A DNA stretch of 64,000 bases. Source: Streptomyces resistomycificus. GTDB taxonomy: Bacteria > Actinomycetota > Actinomycetes > Streptomycetales > Streptomycetaceae. Shown here piece after piece: positions 17,969-27,918 of the stretch. Every line of letters begins with the position of its first letter. The first letter of the stretch is position 1. The stretch spans positions 751,395 through 815,394 of the forward strand of contig NZ_KQ948988.1 of NCBI RefSeq assembly GCF_001514265.1, written 5' to 3'. Position numbers and translations under genes: made by a program. The notes under the pieces were generated by a model. It ran no database searches. It had not been told where the DNA came from and saw only the letters and a list, made by a program, of their open reading frames with translations.

Positions 17969-19096
17969 ATGCGATTCGGAGCCTTTCTCCGTCCCTTCCA
18001 CCCGCTCGGCCAGGACCCGACCGGGAACTTCCAGCATGACCTGGAGCTGATCAGCCGCCTGGACCAGCTCGGCTTCGACGAGGCCTGGGTCGGCGAGCAC
18101 CACTCCGGCGGCTGGTCCCCCATCGCCTCGCCGGAGCTGATGCTGGCTGCCGCGGCCGAGCGCACCCGGCGCATCATGCTGGGCACCGGCGTTGTCAGCC
18201 TGCCCTACCATCACCCGCTCACCGCGGCCGACCGGATGGTCCAGCTCGACCATCAGACCCGGGGCCGGATCATGTTCGGCATGGGCGCCGGGGTGCACCC
18301 CTCAGATGCGCACATGATGGGCATCGCCGCCAGCGACCAGCGGCGGATGATGGCCGAGTCGCTGGACGCGATCCACCACTTGCTCACCAGCACCGAGCCG
18401 CTGACCCGCAAGACCGACTGGTTCGAGCTGCGTGAGGCCCGGCTGCAGCTGCGGCCGTACACCCGGCCCTGCTTCGAAATGATGGTGGCGGGCACAGGCA
18501 CCGAGCGCAGCATGCGGCTGGCCGGCAAGTACGGCATCAACCCGTTGACCCTCGCCGGAATGGCCGGACGGGAGGCCCCGCCGCTTGGCAAGCTGTGGGA
18601 GGCCGCCGAGGACGAAGCCGCGAAGAACGGCACCACGGTGGACCGCAGCAAGTGGCGTGTGGCGATCTGCACTCACATCGCGGAGACCCGCGAGGAGGCA
18701 TACCGGCAGGTACGCAAGGGGGCAGCGGGCTGGTTCCGCAACTATGTCAAGGGCACCCTGGGCGCCGCGGGCGAGCTGCCGGAGGGCCGCGAGGTGGAGC
18801 ACATGGTGGAGACGCGCACCGCGATCATCGGGTCCCCGGCGGACGCGATAGAGGCGATCGAGTACTTGAACGAGCAGAGCGGTGGCATCGGCAGCCTCCT
18901 GCACACCGTGCAGAACTGGGCCACCCGCCGGCAGACCATGGACAGCTTCGAACTGTTCGCCTCGGAGGTCGCGCCGCACTTCACCGGCTCGGTGCAGAGC
19001 CTGCGCGATTCGCAGGCCTGGGAGCAGTCGCACCGCGACGACTTCTCCGCGCAGGTCCGCGAAGCGTCCCGGGCCGCGGCGAACGGCAGGGTCTGA
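17969..19096 (+). CDS. Luciferase-like flavin monooxygenase
   Basis: This 375-residue LLM-class enzyme begins MRFGAFLRPFHP and contains DEAWVGEHH, the GTGVVSLPYHHPL segment and RIMFGMGAG, all typical of the bacterial-luciferase TIM barrel. Such enzymes use reduced FMN and O2 to oxidise substrates (hydroxylation, Baeyer-Villiger or oxidative decarboxylation). It starts 48 bases after the megasynthase, with GAGAGGA upstream of its ATG, and is probably co-transcribed. A likely reductase partner is the flavin reductase at 30862. In this pathway it could oxidise the ring or tail of the released product, but the substrate cannot be read from the sequence. Confidence 0.9.
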   Translation: MRFGAFLRPFHPLGQDPTGNFQHDLELISRLDQLGFDEAWVGEHHSGGWSPIASPELMLAAAAERTRRIMLGTGVVSLPYHHPLTAADRMVQLDHQTRGRIMFGMGAGVHPSDAHMMGIAASDQRRMMAESLDAIHHLLTSTEPLTRKTDWFELREARLQLRPYTRPCFEMMVAGTGTERSMRLAGKYGINPLTLAGMAGREAPPLGKLWEAAEDEAAKNGTTVDRSKWRVAICTHIAETREEAYRQVRKGAAGWFRNYVKGTLGAAGELPEGREVEHMVETRTAIIGSPADAIEAIEYLNEQSGGIGSLLHTVQNWATRRQTMDSFELFASEVAPHFTGSVQSLRDSQAWEQSHRDDFSAQVREASRAAANGRV

Positions 19097-19487
19097 CGAG
19101 GCCGCACCGGTCGCGGCCGGCGGCCGCATGAGAACGAACCGATGGAGCAGACGATCCGCACCGAGGACGGAGAACAGGGGCTGGTGAGGGATCTCGTGCG
19201 ACGCGGGACGTCGACGGCACGCCCCGGAGCTTCACGGCCGCGTCCGTGACCCGGTCCCGCCAGGTCCCGCGCCGATGCCGGTGCGCAATCCGCGCACGTG
19301 CCCGTTGCTTCCTTTCCCGGCGGAACCGCGCGCCGGCCGGATCCTGTCCACCCCAGGCGCGCATCGCTTCGCGGCCGCCGGGGCTGGGACGGGGAGGGGC
19401 TCCGGTCGCCCTTCCCGACGATGTACCAAGACGAAGACCCAATGCTGCTATCAGGCTCGCGTCATCAGCTGACTACGGGGGTACTCA
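19097..19487. other. 391-base gap with no clear gene
   Basis: I see no convincing gene in this gap between the monooxygenase and methyltransferase genes. It is very GC-rich and holds only short overlapping frames without ribosome binding sites. The last 70 bases are less GC-rich and end in ACGGGGGTACTCA before the GTG start at 19488. A local promoter is possible, but I cannot assign -10 or -35 boxes. Confidence 0.4.
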
Positions 19488-22109
19488 GTGCTTTCTGGGA
19501 CGACAACCAGCACGTGCCGATCGACCGACAGTGAGGCGCCGGCGGATCATCAGGCCGACGCGCGCCGCCGCAATTTCCTCTACCAGGACGGCGTGGTCGT
19601 CTCCTCAGTCCTCCGCGCACTCGACTCGCTCGGCCTGCTGGACACCGGACCCGGTCAGCAGTGCGGCCTCCCCGAGACCGGTTACCTGGGAGTCGTTCGG
19701 CGCTGCCTCGCGAGCGTCGGCTGGTTCGACGGTGACGCCCAGCCGGCGACGTGGACGCCGTCCGGGCGAGCGGCCCTGCGTCATCGCGATCACCTCGTGG
19801 CGGCGGGCCGGCTCCTTGCCCGGTTCGCCGGCAGCGCGCCCGGCGCGTGGAAGACGTGGGATGCCGAGACCTCGGACGCCTTCTCGGCCGCGGTCGGGCG
19901 CTTCGAGGAATGGCACGCGGGCGTCGAGCAGGACGAGCTGGTAGGGGCATGTCTGGAAGGCGCGCTGCTGGTACCGGTCATGCTGTCACTGCGGGCTGAC
20001 GAAGGCGGCGACCGGCTCCCGCGGGACGTCGAGCGTTTCCTGGCCCTGCTCGGCTGGGTCGACGCCGAGTGCCGTTGGACCCAGAAAGGCCGGGCCTTCC
20101 GGGAATTCGGCGACCACTTCGGCCTGGCGGGCTCGTCCCTGCCCCTGCTGGCCCGCCTGGAAGAGCTGCTTCGCGGCGAGCTCGTGGTGCACCCCGGCGA
20201 CGACGCGTGGCATGGCGGGCGCGAGCTCCATGTGTGGGCCGGCTCGGCTGCCCGTCGCCCGTTCTTCGCCGACGCGGACCCGATCTTCCAGGAGATGTTC
20301 GCGTACGGCCGGCCGCCGGCGTTCATCGCCGACATGGGATGCGGTGACGGCAGTTGGCTCGCCCACCTGCATGCCATGCTCGGGGACAGCGTCCGGTACG
20401 TCGGAATCGACGCCAGCCCGGTCGCTCTCGACGCGGCACGGCGGAAGTTGCGGGCCGCCGGCGTACGCGACCCGCTGCTCCTGTCGGGTGACGTCGCGTC
20501 ACCACAGGAACTGGGGGCGCGACTGGCCGAGCACGGGCTGTCGATCGAGGACGGCCTGCACATCCGCTCGTTCGCCGATCACGGCCGGGTCTACCGCGGC
20601 GGATCGCCGTCCGATGTCCCCGGAACGGCGTCCGGCGCGTATGTGGCGCCCGACGGCACGCCGCTGTCGGCCGCCGCGGTCGAGGCGGATCTCGTCGCGC
20701 ATCTCGAGCGATGGAAGCCGTACATCGGCAAACACGGAATGGTGCTCGTCGAGGCGCACAGCGTGCCTCCGCACGTCGCGTCCCAGCATCTCGGCGCGCT
20801 GCACGCGGCCGCCTTCGACGTCCACCGTGGCCTGGCGCACCAGTATCCGGTCGAGTACTCGACGTTCATGACCTGCTGCCGGAGGGCCGGTCTGACCGCG
20901 AGCAGCCACCTTGAACGCCGCCACCCGGCCACGCGGCCTTTCGTCGCGGTCTCGGTCAACCGGTTCGTGTGCGCGCAGCCCAATCCCCTGGAAGTGATCC
21001 AGCGACGAGACCGAGACGGCCGGCCCGGGGCGCCCGCGGTCGCGGGACAGGACCTCGTGACGACCGCGCGGGCGGGCGACTGGCGCCCGGAACCGGGATC
21101 CGACCTGGACGACGGTCGCGGCCTGCACGAACTGCTCTACTTCGACAGCGACTTGTCCCAGCCCCGCAGGTGGTCCGCCGGAGCGACCGGAGTCGTGGTC
21201 CGCGAAGTCATGGCCGCGATCAACGCGCGCGCCGAGCAGGCCCGCAGGGGCGACGTCATACGGGTTCTGGACTACGGGGCGGGTACCGGCCTGGCAGCGA
21301 TCGAACTCTCCAAGGTCTGCATCGCGCAGGACCTTCCCGAACGTCTCGCCGGTCTCGGCATCGGCTTCGAAATCCACCTGGTCGACCTGCCGACCGGATG
21401 GTTCGCCCAGGGCTACGAACTCCTGAAGGACGTCCCGTGGGCCAGGTTCCATTCCCTGCGAGGAGAGGATGGGCAATTCCGTGGTCTCCTCGACGTCATG
21501 GCAGGCGATCACGTCGACGTGGTGATGGCCAACATGGTGTTCCACCTGCTCCGTGAAGGCCCCATGCGGCACGCGGCCGCCTCGATCGCGGATGTGCTGG
21601 CGCCCGGCGGCAAGCTGGTCTTCAACGCGCCCGACCTCGGACCCGCCACCAGGAACTCCGTTCTCTTCCACGACCCCAACCGCCTGCTCAGAAAGCACTG
21701 GCTGAATGCGCTGGACGCGGCCGACCCGTCCCATTGCCCCGCGCCGCTGCGCGAGGCCGTCGCCCTCGTGCGTTCGAGCGACAGAGTGAACGCCCAGAAG
21801 CGTGCGGACCGCCGGATTCTGCCCACGCCGCAGTCCATCGAAGGTGTTGCCGCGGCTCTCGAGCCCTTCATGACCGGAACGTCGTTCAGCCAGACCTTCG
21901 AGCTGTTGGCCGAGGAAAACCTGGCGACCGCCCTCGTCCCGTCGAATCAGGCGGAATTCCTCGCCGAGATCACCGACCGGACGACCCGAGAGAAAGTCAT
22001 TCGCTTCATCATGCGCGAATGTGTCTTCCCGGAACTGGGGAAGGGGTCGGCCGGAACTGGTCTCGGCTACAACATCGAGTGGAAGTTCGGCGTCTTCGAG
22101 CGCCTCTAG
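19488..22109 (+). CDS. Tandem SAM methyltransferase protein
   Basis: This 873-residue protein contains two class I methyltransferase Rossmann folds. A winged-helix-like N-terminal part (about 25-260) precedes the first SAM site (ADMGCGDGSWL, about residue 282, then VGIDAS). That half also carries DGLHIRSFADHGRVY, a pattern I associate with the AprA/SxtA1-type methyltransferases that act on carrier-bound malonyl starters. The second fold (about 570-850) has VLDYGAGTGLA near residue 593. Start GTG 19488 follows a GGGGG run. In saxitoxin and apratoxin type systems such domains methylate and process malonyl-ACP to make a loading unit, so it could act with the N-terminal ACP of the first PKS. This is inference; C-methylation or O-methylation of the chain is an alternative. 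The methyltransferase assignment itself is firm. Confidence 0.82.
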   Translation: MLSGTTTSTCRSTDSEAPADHQADARRRNFLYQDGVVVSSVLRALDSLGLLDTGPGQQCGLPETGYLGVVRRCLASVGWFDGDAQPATWTPSGRAALRHRDHLVAAGRLLARFAGSAPGAWKTWDAETSDAFSAAVGRFEEWHAGVEQDELVGACLEGALLVPVMLSLRADEGGDRLPRDVERFLALLGWVDAECRWTQKGRAFREFGDHFGLAGSSLPLLARLEELLRGELVVHPGDDAWHGGRELHVWAGSAARRPFFADADPIFQEMFAYGRPPAFIADMGCGDGSWLAHLHAMLGDSVRYVGIDASPVALDAARRKLRAAGVRDPLLLSGDVASPQELGARLAEHGLSIEDGLHIRSFADHGRVYRGGSPSDVPGTASGAYVAPDGTPLSAAAVEADLVAHLERWKPYIGKHGMVLVEAHSVPPHVASQHLGALHAAAFDVHRGLAHQYPVEYSTFMTCCRRAGLTASSHLERRHPATRPFVAVSVNRFVCAQPNPLEVIQRRDRDGRPGAPAVAGQDLVTTARAGDWRPEPGSDLDDGRGLHELLYFDSDLSQPRRWSAGATGVVVREVMAAINARAEQARRGDVIRVLDYGAGTGLAAIELSKVCIAQDLPERLAGLGIGFEIHLVDLPTGWFAQGYELLKDVPWARFHSLRGEDGQFRGLLDVMAGDHVDVVMANMVFHLLREGPMRHAAASIADVLAPGGKLVFNAPDLGPATRNSVLFHDPNRLLRKHWLNALDAADPSHCPAPLREAVALVRSSDRVNAQKRADRRILPTPQSIEGVAAALEPFMTGTSFSQTFELLAEENLATALVPSNQAEFLAEITDRTTREKVIRFIMRECVFPELGKGSAGTGLGYNIEWKFGVFERL

Positions 22110-22180
22110 GATTTCCTTTCCCTGGCACTTTCGAAAAGCACTTTCCGGCACTGCACGATATTCGTAAGGAGGCCTGGTCG

Positions 22181-25100
22181 GTGTTCAGGCGTATTGCCAT
22201 TGTCAACCGGGGGGAAGCCGCGATGCGGCTGATCCACGCTGTCCGTGACCTGTCCGCGCAGACCGGGACGGTCATCGAGACGGTAGCGCTGTACACCGAC
22301 GCCGACCGCGGTGCCACGTTCGTGCGGGAGGCCGACCGAAGGGTCTTCCTCGGCGCGGCCGCGGACCGCCCCTATCTCGACATGGCGGTGCTGGAGAGCG
22401 CCTTGGTGGAGTCGGGCGCGGACGCGGCGTGGCCGGGCTGGGGTTTCGTCGCGGAGGACCCGGCGTTCGCGGAGCTGTGCGAGAAAGTCGGGGTCACGTT
22501 CGTCGGCCCGTCCGCGGAGGCGATGCGCAAGCTGGGCGACAAGATCGGCGCGAAACTGATCGCCGAGCGGGTCGGCGTTCCGGTCGCCCCGTGGAGCCGC
22601 GGCCCGGTCGCCACCCTGGAGGAGGCGCACCAGGCGGCGGAGCGGATCGGCTACCCGCTGATGCTGAAGGCCACCGCCGGCGGCGGCGGGCGCGGCATCC
22701 GGGCCGTCACCTCGGCCGCCGACCTCACCGAGGCCTTCGAGCGGACCAGTTCCGAGGCGGTGCGGGCGTTCGGCAACGGCACGGTCTTCCTCGAACGGCT
22801 CGTGACCGGTGCGCGGCACGTCGAGGTCCAGGTCATCGCAGACGGGCAGGGCACGGCCTGGGCGCTGGGCGTGCGGGACTGCTCGGTGCAGCGCCGCAAC
22901 CAGAAGGTCATCGAGGAGTCCGCCTCCCCGTTGCTGTCCGCGGAGCAGGTCACGGACCTGAAGGCGTCCGCGGAGCGGCTCGCCCTCTCGGTCGGTTATC
23001 GGGGCGCCGCGACCGTGGAGTTCCTCTATCACCCGGATGACAAGCAGTTCGCGTTCCTCGAGGTGAACACGCGCCTGCAGGTCGAGCACCCCGTCACCGA
23101 ACTGACCACGGGCATCGACCTGGTGCGGATGCAGCTGCACGTGGCGTCCGGCGGGCGCCTCGTCGGGGACCGGCAGGCCGAGTCCGGGCACGCCGTCGAG
23201 GCACGGCTGAACGCCGAGGACCCGGACCGAGACTTCGCGCCCGCGCCCGGCCGCATCACCCGCCTGGTCCTGCCGGCCGGGCCGGGGATACGCGTCGACA
23301 CCGGCGTCGGCGAGGGCGACACGATCCCCGCGGACTTCGACTCGATGATCGCCAAGGTCATCGCCTACGGCCGCGACAGGGACGAGGCCCTGGCCCGGCT
23401 GCGGCGCGCCATGACCGAGACCAGCGTCGTCATCGAGGGCGGCGCCACCAACAAGAGCTTCGTCCTGGAACTGCTGGACCAGCCCGAGGTCACCGACGGC
23501 AGCACCGCGGCCGGCTGGGCCGACACCGGTTGGATCGACCGGGTCCGCGAGCAGGGCCGCCTGGCGGCCCACGAGCACTCCGGCGTCGCCCTCGTCGCCG
23601 CGGCGATCGGAGCGTACGAGGATGAGGAGGAGGCCTGCCGGCAGGCGCTGCTGGCCGCCGCCCGCAGCGGGCGGCCCCACGTCCGCCACGACCCCGGGCA
23701 GGCCCTCGACTACAGGCTCCGTGACGTCTCCTACCGGCTCCGCGTCGCGCGCCACGGCCCGGACCGCTTCCGGGTCGAGATCGCGGCCGGCGGCGACGTC
23801 GCCGTGGCCGATGCCGTGCTGGAGCGGTTCGACGGTCACAGTGGCGCCATCACGGTCAACGGGCGGCGATTCCGGCTGACGGCCTCCGTGCACGGGCCCG
23901 TGCACCTGATCGAGGTCGACGGAGTCGCGCACCGAATAAGCTGCGACGAGGGCGGCGTGGTCCGCTCTCCCGCCCCGGCCCTGGTGGTCGCGACCCCGGT
24001 CGCCGCCGGGGACGAGGTTGCCGAGGGCGCCCCGGTCCTGGTGCTGGAATCGATGAAGATGGAGACGGTGCTGCGGGCCCCGTTCCGTGCCCTGGTCCGC
24101 GAGCGCCCGGTCCCGGTCGGCACCCAGGTCGAGACAGGTACGCCGCTGCTGCGCCTGGAGCCGTTGCCCGACGAGGACGGTGCGGTCGGCGACGGCGCGG
24201 CGGTCGGCGACGCCGTGACCCCGGGGGAGCAGGCCATCGACCTCCCCGCGGTCGCGGACGACGGGTCGGCCGAGGACCTGGCCGGCGCGTGCCTGCGGGA
24301 CCTGCGTGGCCTGCTGCTCGGCTTCGACGGCGACGCCGACGACCGCACGTTCCTGCTCGCTGCGTACCTGGGCGCCCGCGCCGAGCTGGGCGGCGAGCTC
24401 GTCCCCGCGGAAGGGGACCTGCTCACGGTCTTCGCCGACCTGTCGGAGCTGAGTCGGAGCAGGCCGGTCCGCCATGCCGGGGCCGCGGACGCGGACCTGG
24501 CCGAGACCGGCGGCCCCGCGAGCTTCCTGCACAGCCCGCGCGAGCACTTCCACGTCTACCTGCGCAGCCTCGACGCCGACCGCGCCGGGCTTCCCGAGCC
24601 GGTCCGGGCCCGGCTGCACCGGGTCCTGACCCACTACGGCGTCACCGGGCCGGACCGGACGCCGGAGCTGGAGACGGCGGTCTTCAGGATCTTCCTGGCC
24701 CAGCAGCGGATGGCTGGCGGCGCCGTGATCATTCGCGAGCTGCTGCGGCAGTGGCAGGCGAGCGCACCGCCCGCCGAGCCCGTCCGCGCGCGGGTGGGCC
24801 CGGCCCTGGAACACCTCATCGAGGCGACCCGGGAGCAGTTCCCCGCCGTGTCCGACCTCGCCCGCGGCGTCCTGTTCCGCTGGTTCACCCGGCCGCCGCT
24901 GTGCCGCGACAGGGCTCGCGTGTACGCCGCGGTCCGCGCGGACCTGCGCCACCTCGACGCGCATCCGGTCGCCGCCGACCGCGGCGACCGCATCCGGGCG
25001 ATGGCCGCCGCCCCCGAGCCCCTCGTCCGGCTGCTCGGGCAGCGGATCAACCGCTCCGCGCGCCTGACGGGCGCCGACCGGCCCGGCCTGGATCACACGC

Positions 25101-27886
25101 CGCTGCTGGAGGTCCTGACCCGCCGCTACTACGGCAACCGCCGCCTGGCGAACGTCACCGTCGCCGACGTCGCCGGCTACCGGTTTGTCACCGCGGAGCA
25201 CACCGGCACCCTCGTCTCCGGCCAGGCCGGCGCCGTGACCCGCGTCGCGGCCACCACCACGGACATCGCCGGCCTGCCGGGCGCGGTCGCGGCCACCGGG
25301 GCCCTGTCCGGCCGGCCGCCCGGCGGCTGCCTGGCCGCCGACATCTACGTCGCCTGGGCCGGCCGGCCCGCCGCCGACGAGATCGCCGCGGCGGTCACCA
25401 GCGCCGTCTCGGCGCGGCCGGCGCCCGCCGGGGTCGTCCGGATCACCGTCACGGTCGCCGGCACCGCGGCCACCGTCATGCCGCACCACTTCACCTTCGG
25501 GCCCGGCGACGGCGACCGCCTGGTCGAGGACCGGCTGATTCGCGGCCTGCACCCGCGGATCGCCGAGCGCCTGCGGCTCGGCCGGCTCCGCGAGTTCAGT
25601 CTCACCCGGCTGCCGTCTGCGGACGAGGACCTGTGCCTGCTGCGGGCCGTCGCGAAGACCGACGGCAGGGACGAGCGGCTGATCGCGATGGGCCAGGTCC
25701 GGAACTTGACCCCGCTGCGCGACGCCGGGGGCCGGCTCGTCGCCCTGCCCGAGGTGGAGAACACCCTCGCCGCCTGCCTCGACGCGATCCGTACCGCCCG
25801 GTCACAACAGCCGGACAGCGCGGGCTCGGGGACCAACCGGATCCTGTTGTACGTGTGGCCCCCCGGCGACGTCGGCGCGCGGGAACTGGTTCCGCTCGTC
25901 CGCCGGCTCCGCCCGTCCGTGTCGGGCGCCGGCCTGGAAGAGGTCGAGCTCGTCGTCCGGCGGCGCCGGGCGACCGGGGAACCGGCGGAGACGTCCCTGA
26001 GGATCACCGGCGACACGCAAGGCGCCCCGGTGCTGCACGCCGGTGAGCCGCCCACCAACGTCATCCCGCCGCTGGACGACTACCGGCGGAAGGTCCTGTC
26101 CGCGGCCCGCCGCGGCACCGTCTACCCCTACGAGCTCACCGGCCTGCTCGCCGGGGACAAGGGCACGTTCACCGAGTACGACCTCGAACCCGGCGAGGCC
26201 GGCAGCGCTGTCGGGCCCGGCACCGGGCGCAGGTGCCTGGTCCCGGCGGACAGGCCGAAGGGGAACAACACCGCGGGCATCGTCGTCGGCGTCGTCACCA
26301 CGCCCACCGCCGTGTACCCCGAGGGCGTCACCCGTGTGGCGCTGCTCGGAGACCCGACGAAGTCTCTCGGTTCCCTGTCCGCGCCCGAGTGCGCCCGCGT
26401 CATCGCCGCCCTCGACCTGGCCGAGGAGATGCGGGTCCCGGTCGAGTGGTTCGCCCTTTCCGCCGGGGCTCAGATCTCCATGACTTCAGGCTCGGAGAAC
26501 ATGGACTGGGTCGCCGCCGCGCTCAAACGGATCGTCGAGTTCACCCAGGCCGGCGGCGAGATCAACATCGTCATCGCCGGGATCACCGTCGGCGGCCAGC
26601 CGTACTGGAACGCCGAGGCGACGATGCTCATGCACACCAAGGGCATCCTGGTCATGACCCCGGACTCGGCGATGGTCCTCACCGGCAAGCAGTCCCTCGA
26701 CTTCTCCGGCGGCGTGTCCGCCGAGGACAACTTCGGCATCGGCGGCCACGACCGGATCATGGGCCCCAACGGCCAGGCCCAGTACTGGGCACCGGACCTC
26801 ACCGCCGCGGCCGCGCTCCTCATGACCCACTACGACCACGCCTACATCGCGCCCGGTGAGAAGGCGCCGCGCCCGGCCCCGACGACCGACCCGAGCGACC
26901 GGGACATCTGCGGTTACCCGCACCCGGCCGACGGCAGCGGGTTCTCCACCGTCGGGGAGATCTTCTGCGCCGCGTCCAACCCGGACCGTAAGAAGCCGTT
27001 CGACATCCGCACCGTGATGCGGGCTGTGTCCGACCAGGACCACCCCGTCCTGGAGCGGTGGGCGGGCATGGCCGACGCCGAGACCTCCGTGGTCCAGGAC
27101 GCACACGTCGGTGGACACCCGGTCTGCCTGCTCGGCGTCGAGTCCCACTCCGTGCCCCGGCGCGGCTTCCCGCCCGCCGACGGACCGGACACCTACACCG
27201 CCGGCACGCTGTTCCCCATGTCGTCGAAGAAGACGGCGCGGGCGATCAACGCCGCCTCCGGCAACCGGCCGCTCGTGGTCGTGGCGAACATGTCCGGATT
27301 CGACGGCTCCCCGGAGTCGATGCGCAAGCTCCAGCTGGAGTACGGCGCCGAGATAGGCCGGGCGGTCGTCAACTTCGAAGGCCCGATCGTGTTCTGCGTG
27401 GTCTCCCGCTGCCACGGCGGCACCTTCGCCGTGTTCTCCAAGGCGCTCAACCCGAACCTGACGCTCCTCGCCGTCGAGGGCTCGTTCGCCTCCGTCCTCG
27501 GGGGCGCCCCCGCCGCCGCGGTCGTGTTCTCCGGCGAGGTCCGCAAGCGCACCGCCGCCGACCCCCGGGTCGCCGGCCTCCACGCGAAGGCGGCCGGGAC
27601 CGGGACGGCCGACCGCGCCACGCTCGACGCCGAGCTGGCCGAGGTCACCGAGGCCGTACGGGCGGAGAAACTCAGCGAGGTCGCCGCCGAGTTCGACGGG
27701 ATCCACACGATCCAGCGGGCCGTCGAGGTCGGCTCCGTGGACAGGATCATCAGCGCGGCGCAGCTGCGCCCCGCGGTCATCGAAGCAATCGAGACATGGA
27801 AGTCGGACCGGTCACGTCCTACCGCTGACGGCGAGAACGGAGAATTCGTCCCACCCGCGAGATCGACCCCGGTCTACTCGCGATGA
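22181..27886 (+). CDS. Fused biotin-dependent acyl-CoA carboxylase
   Basis: This 1901-residue single-chain carboxylase starts at GTG 22181 behind a perfect AAGGAGG. Biotin carboxylase (1-450) shows IAIVNRGEAAMR, the ATP-grasp loop KATAGGGGRGIR and EVNTRLQVEHPVTE. A BCCP domain has ESMKM, with biotinyl Lys626. A long central region of about 650 residues resembles eukaryotic-type ACC linkers. The carboxyltransferase (about 1300-1880) has SAGAQISMTSGSENMDW and VLTGKQSLDFSGGVS. Bacterial housekeeping carboxylases are normally split into subunits; fused forms of this length are found in some actinobacteria. It should carboxylate acetyl-CoA or a short acyl-CoA and so raise malonyl- or methylmalonyl-CoA for the PKS. 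Substrate choice cannot be decided by eye. It lies 71 bases after the methyltransferase gene, in the same direction. Confidence 0.9.
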   Translation: MFRRIAIVNRGEAAMRLIHAVRDLSAQTGTVIETVALYTDADRGATFVREADRRVFLGAAADRPYLDMAVLESALVESGADAAWPGWGFVAEDPAFAELCEKVGVTFVGPSAEAMRKLGDKIGAKLIAERVGVPVAPWSRGPVATLEEAHQAAERIGYPLMLKATAGGGGRGIRAVTSAADLTEAFERTSSEAVRAFGNGTVFLERLVTGARHVEVQVIADGQGTAWALGVRDCSVQRRNQKVIEESASPLLSAEQVTDLKASAERLALSVGYRGAATVEFLYHPDDKQFAFLEVNTRLQVEHPVTELTTGIDLVRMQLHVASGGRLVGDRQAESGHAVEARLNAEDPDRDFAPAPGRITRLVLPAGPGIRVDTGVGEGDTIPADFDSMIAKVIAYGRDRDEALARLRRAMTETSVVIEGGATNKSFVLELLDQPEVTDGSTAAGWADTGWIDRVREQGRLAAHEHSGVALVAAAIGAYEDEEEACRQALLAAARSGRPHVRHDPGQALDYRLRDVSYRLRVARHGPDRFRVEIAAGGDVAVADAVLERFDGHSGAITVNGRRFRLTASVHGPVHLIEVDGVAHRISCDEGGVVRSPAPALVVATPVAAGDEVAEGAPVLVLESMKMETVLRAPFRALVRERPVPVGTQVETGTPLLRLEPLPDEDGAVGDGAAVGDAVTPGEQAIDLPAVADDGSAEDLAGACLRDLRGLLLGFDGDADDRTFLLAAYLGARAELGGELVPAEGDLLTVFADLSELSRSRPVRHAGAADADLAETGGPASFLHSPREHFHVYLRSLDADRAGLPEPVRARLHRVLTHYGVTGPDRTPELETAVFRIFLAQQRMAGGAVIIRELLRQWQASAPPAEPVRARVGPALEHLIEATREQFPAVSDLARGVLFRWFTRPPLCRDRARVYAAVRADLRHLDAHPVAADRGDRIRAMAAAPEPLVRLLGQRINRSARLTGADRPGLDHTPLLEVLTRRYYGNRRLANVTVADVAGYRFVTAEHTGTLVSGQAGAVTRVAATTTDIAGLPGAVAATGALSGRPPGGCLAADIYVAWAGRPAADEIAAAVTSAVSARPAPAGVVRITVTVAGTAATVMPHHFTFGPGDGDRLVEDRLIRGLHPRIAERLRLGRLREFSLTRLPSADEDLCLLRAVAKTDGRDERLIAMGQVRNLTPLRDAGGRLVALPEVENTLAACLDAIRTARSQQPDSAGSGTNRILLYVWPPGDVGARELVPLVRRLRPSVSGAGLEEVELVVRRRRATGEPAETSLRITGDTQGAPVLHAGEPPTNVIPPLDDYRRKVLSAARRGTVYPYELTGLLAGDKGTFTEYDLEPGEAGSAVGPGTGRRCLVPADRPKGNNTAGIVVGVVTTPTAVYPEGVTRVALLGDPTKSLGSLSAPECARVIAALDLAEEMRVPVEWFALSAGAQISMTSGSENMDWVAAALKRIVEFTQAGGEINIVIAGITVGGQPYWNAEATMLMHTKGILVMTPDSAMVLTGKQSLDFSGGVSAEDNFGIGGHDRIMGPNGQAQYWAPDLTAAAALLMTHYDHAYIAPGEKAPRPAPTTDPSDRDICGYPHPADGSGFSTVGEIFCAASNPDRKKPFDIRTVMRAVSDQDHPVLERWAGMADAETSVVQDAHVGGHPVCLLGVESHSVPRRGFPPADGPDTYTAGTLFPMSSKKTARAINAASGNRPLVVVANMSGFDGSPESMRKLQLEYGAEIGRAVVNFEGPIVFCVVSRCHGGTFAVFSKALNPNLTLLAVEGSFASVLGGAPAAAVVFSGEVRKRTAADPRVAGLHAKAAGTGTADRATLDAELAEVTEAVRAEKLSEVAAEFDGIHTIQRAVEVGSVDRIISAAQLRPAVIEAIETWKSDRSRPTADGENGEFVPPARSTPVYSR

Positions 27887-27918
27887 GTGTTTTCCCTTCG
27901 GCTTTCCAGAGAAGCGCC

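Noticed and set aside
19421..19534. Small frame starting MYQDEDPMLLSGSRH overlapping the methyltransferase start
   Set aside because: No ribosome binding site and out of frame with the methyltransferase; I could not support it as a gene.
22106..25552. Minus-strand frame of about 1148 codons opposite the carboxylase
   Set aside because: The carboxylase frame carries all catalytic motifs; the antisense frame has none.
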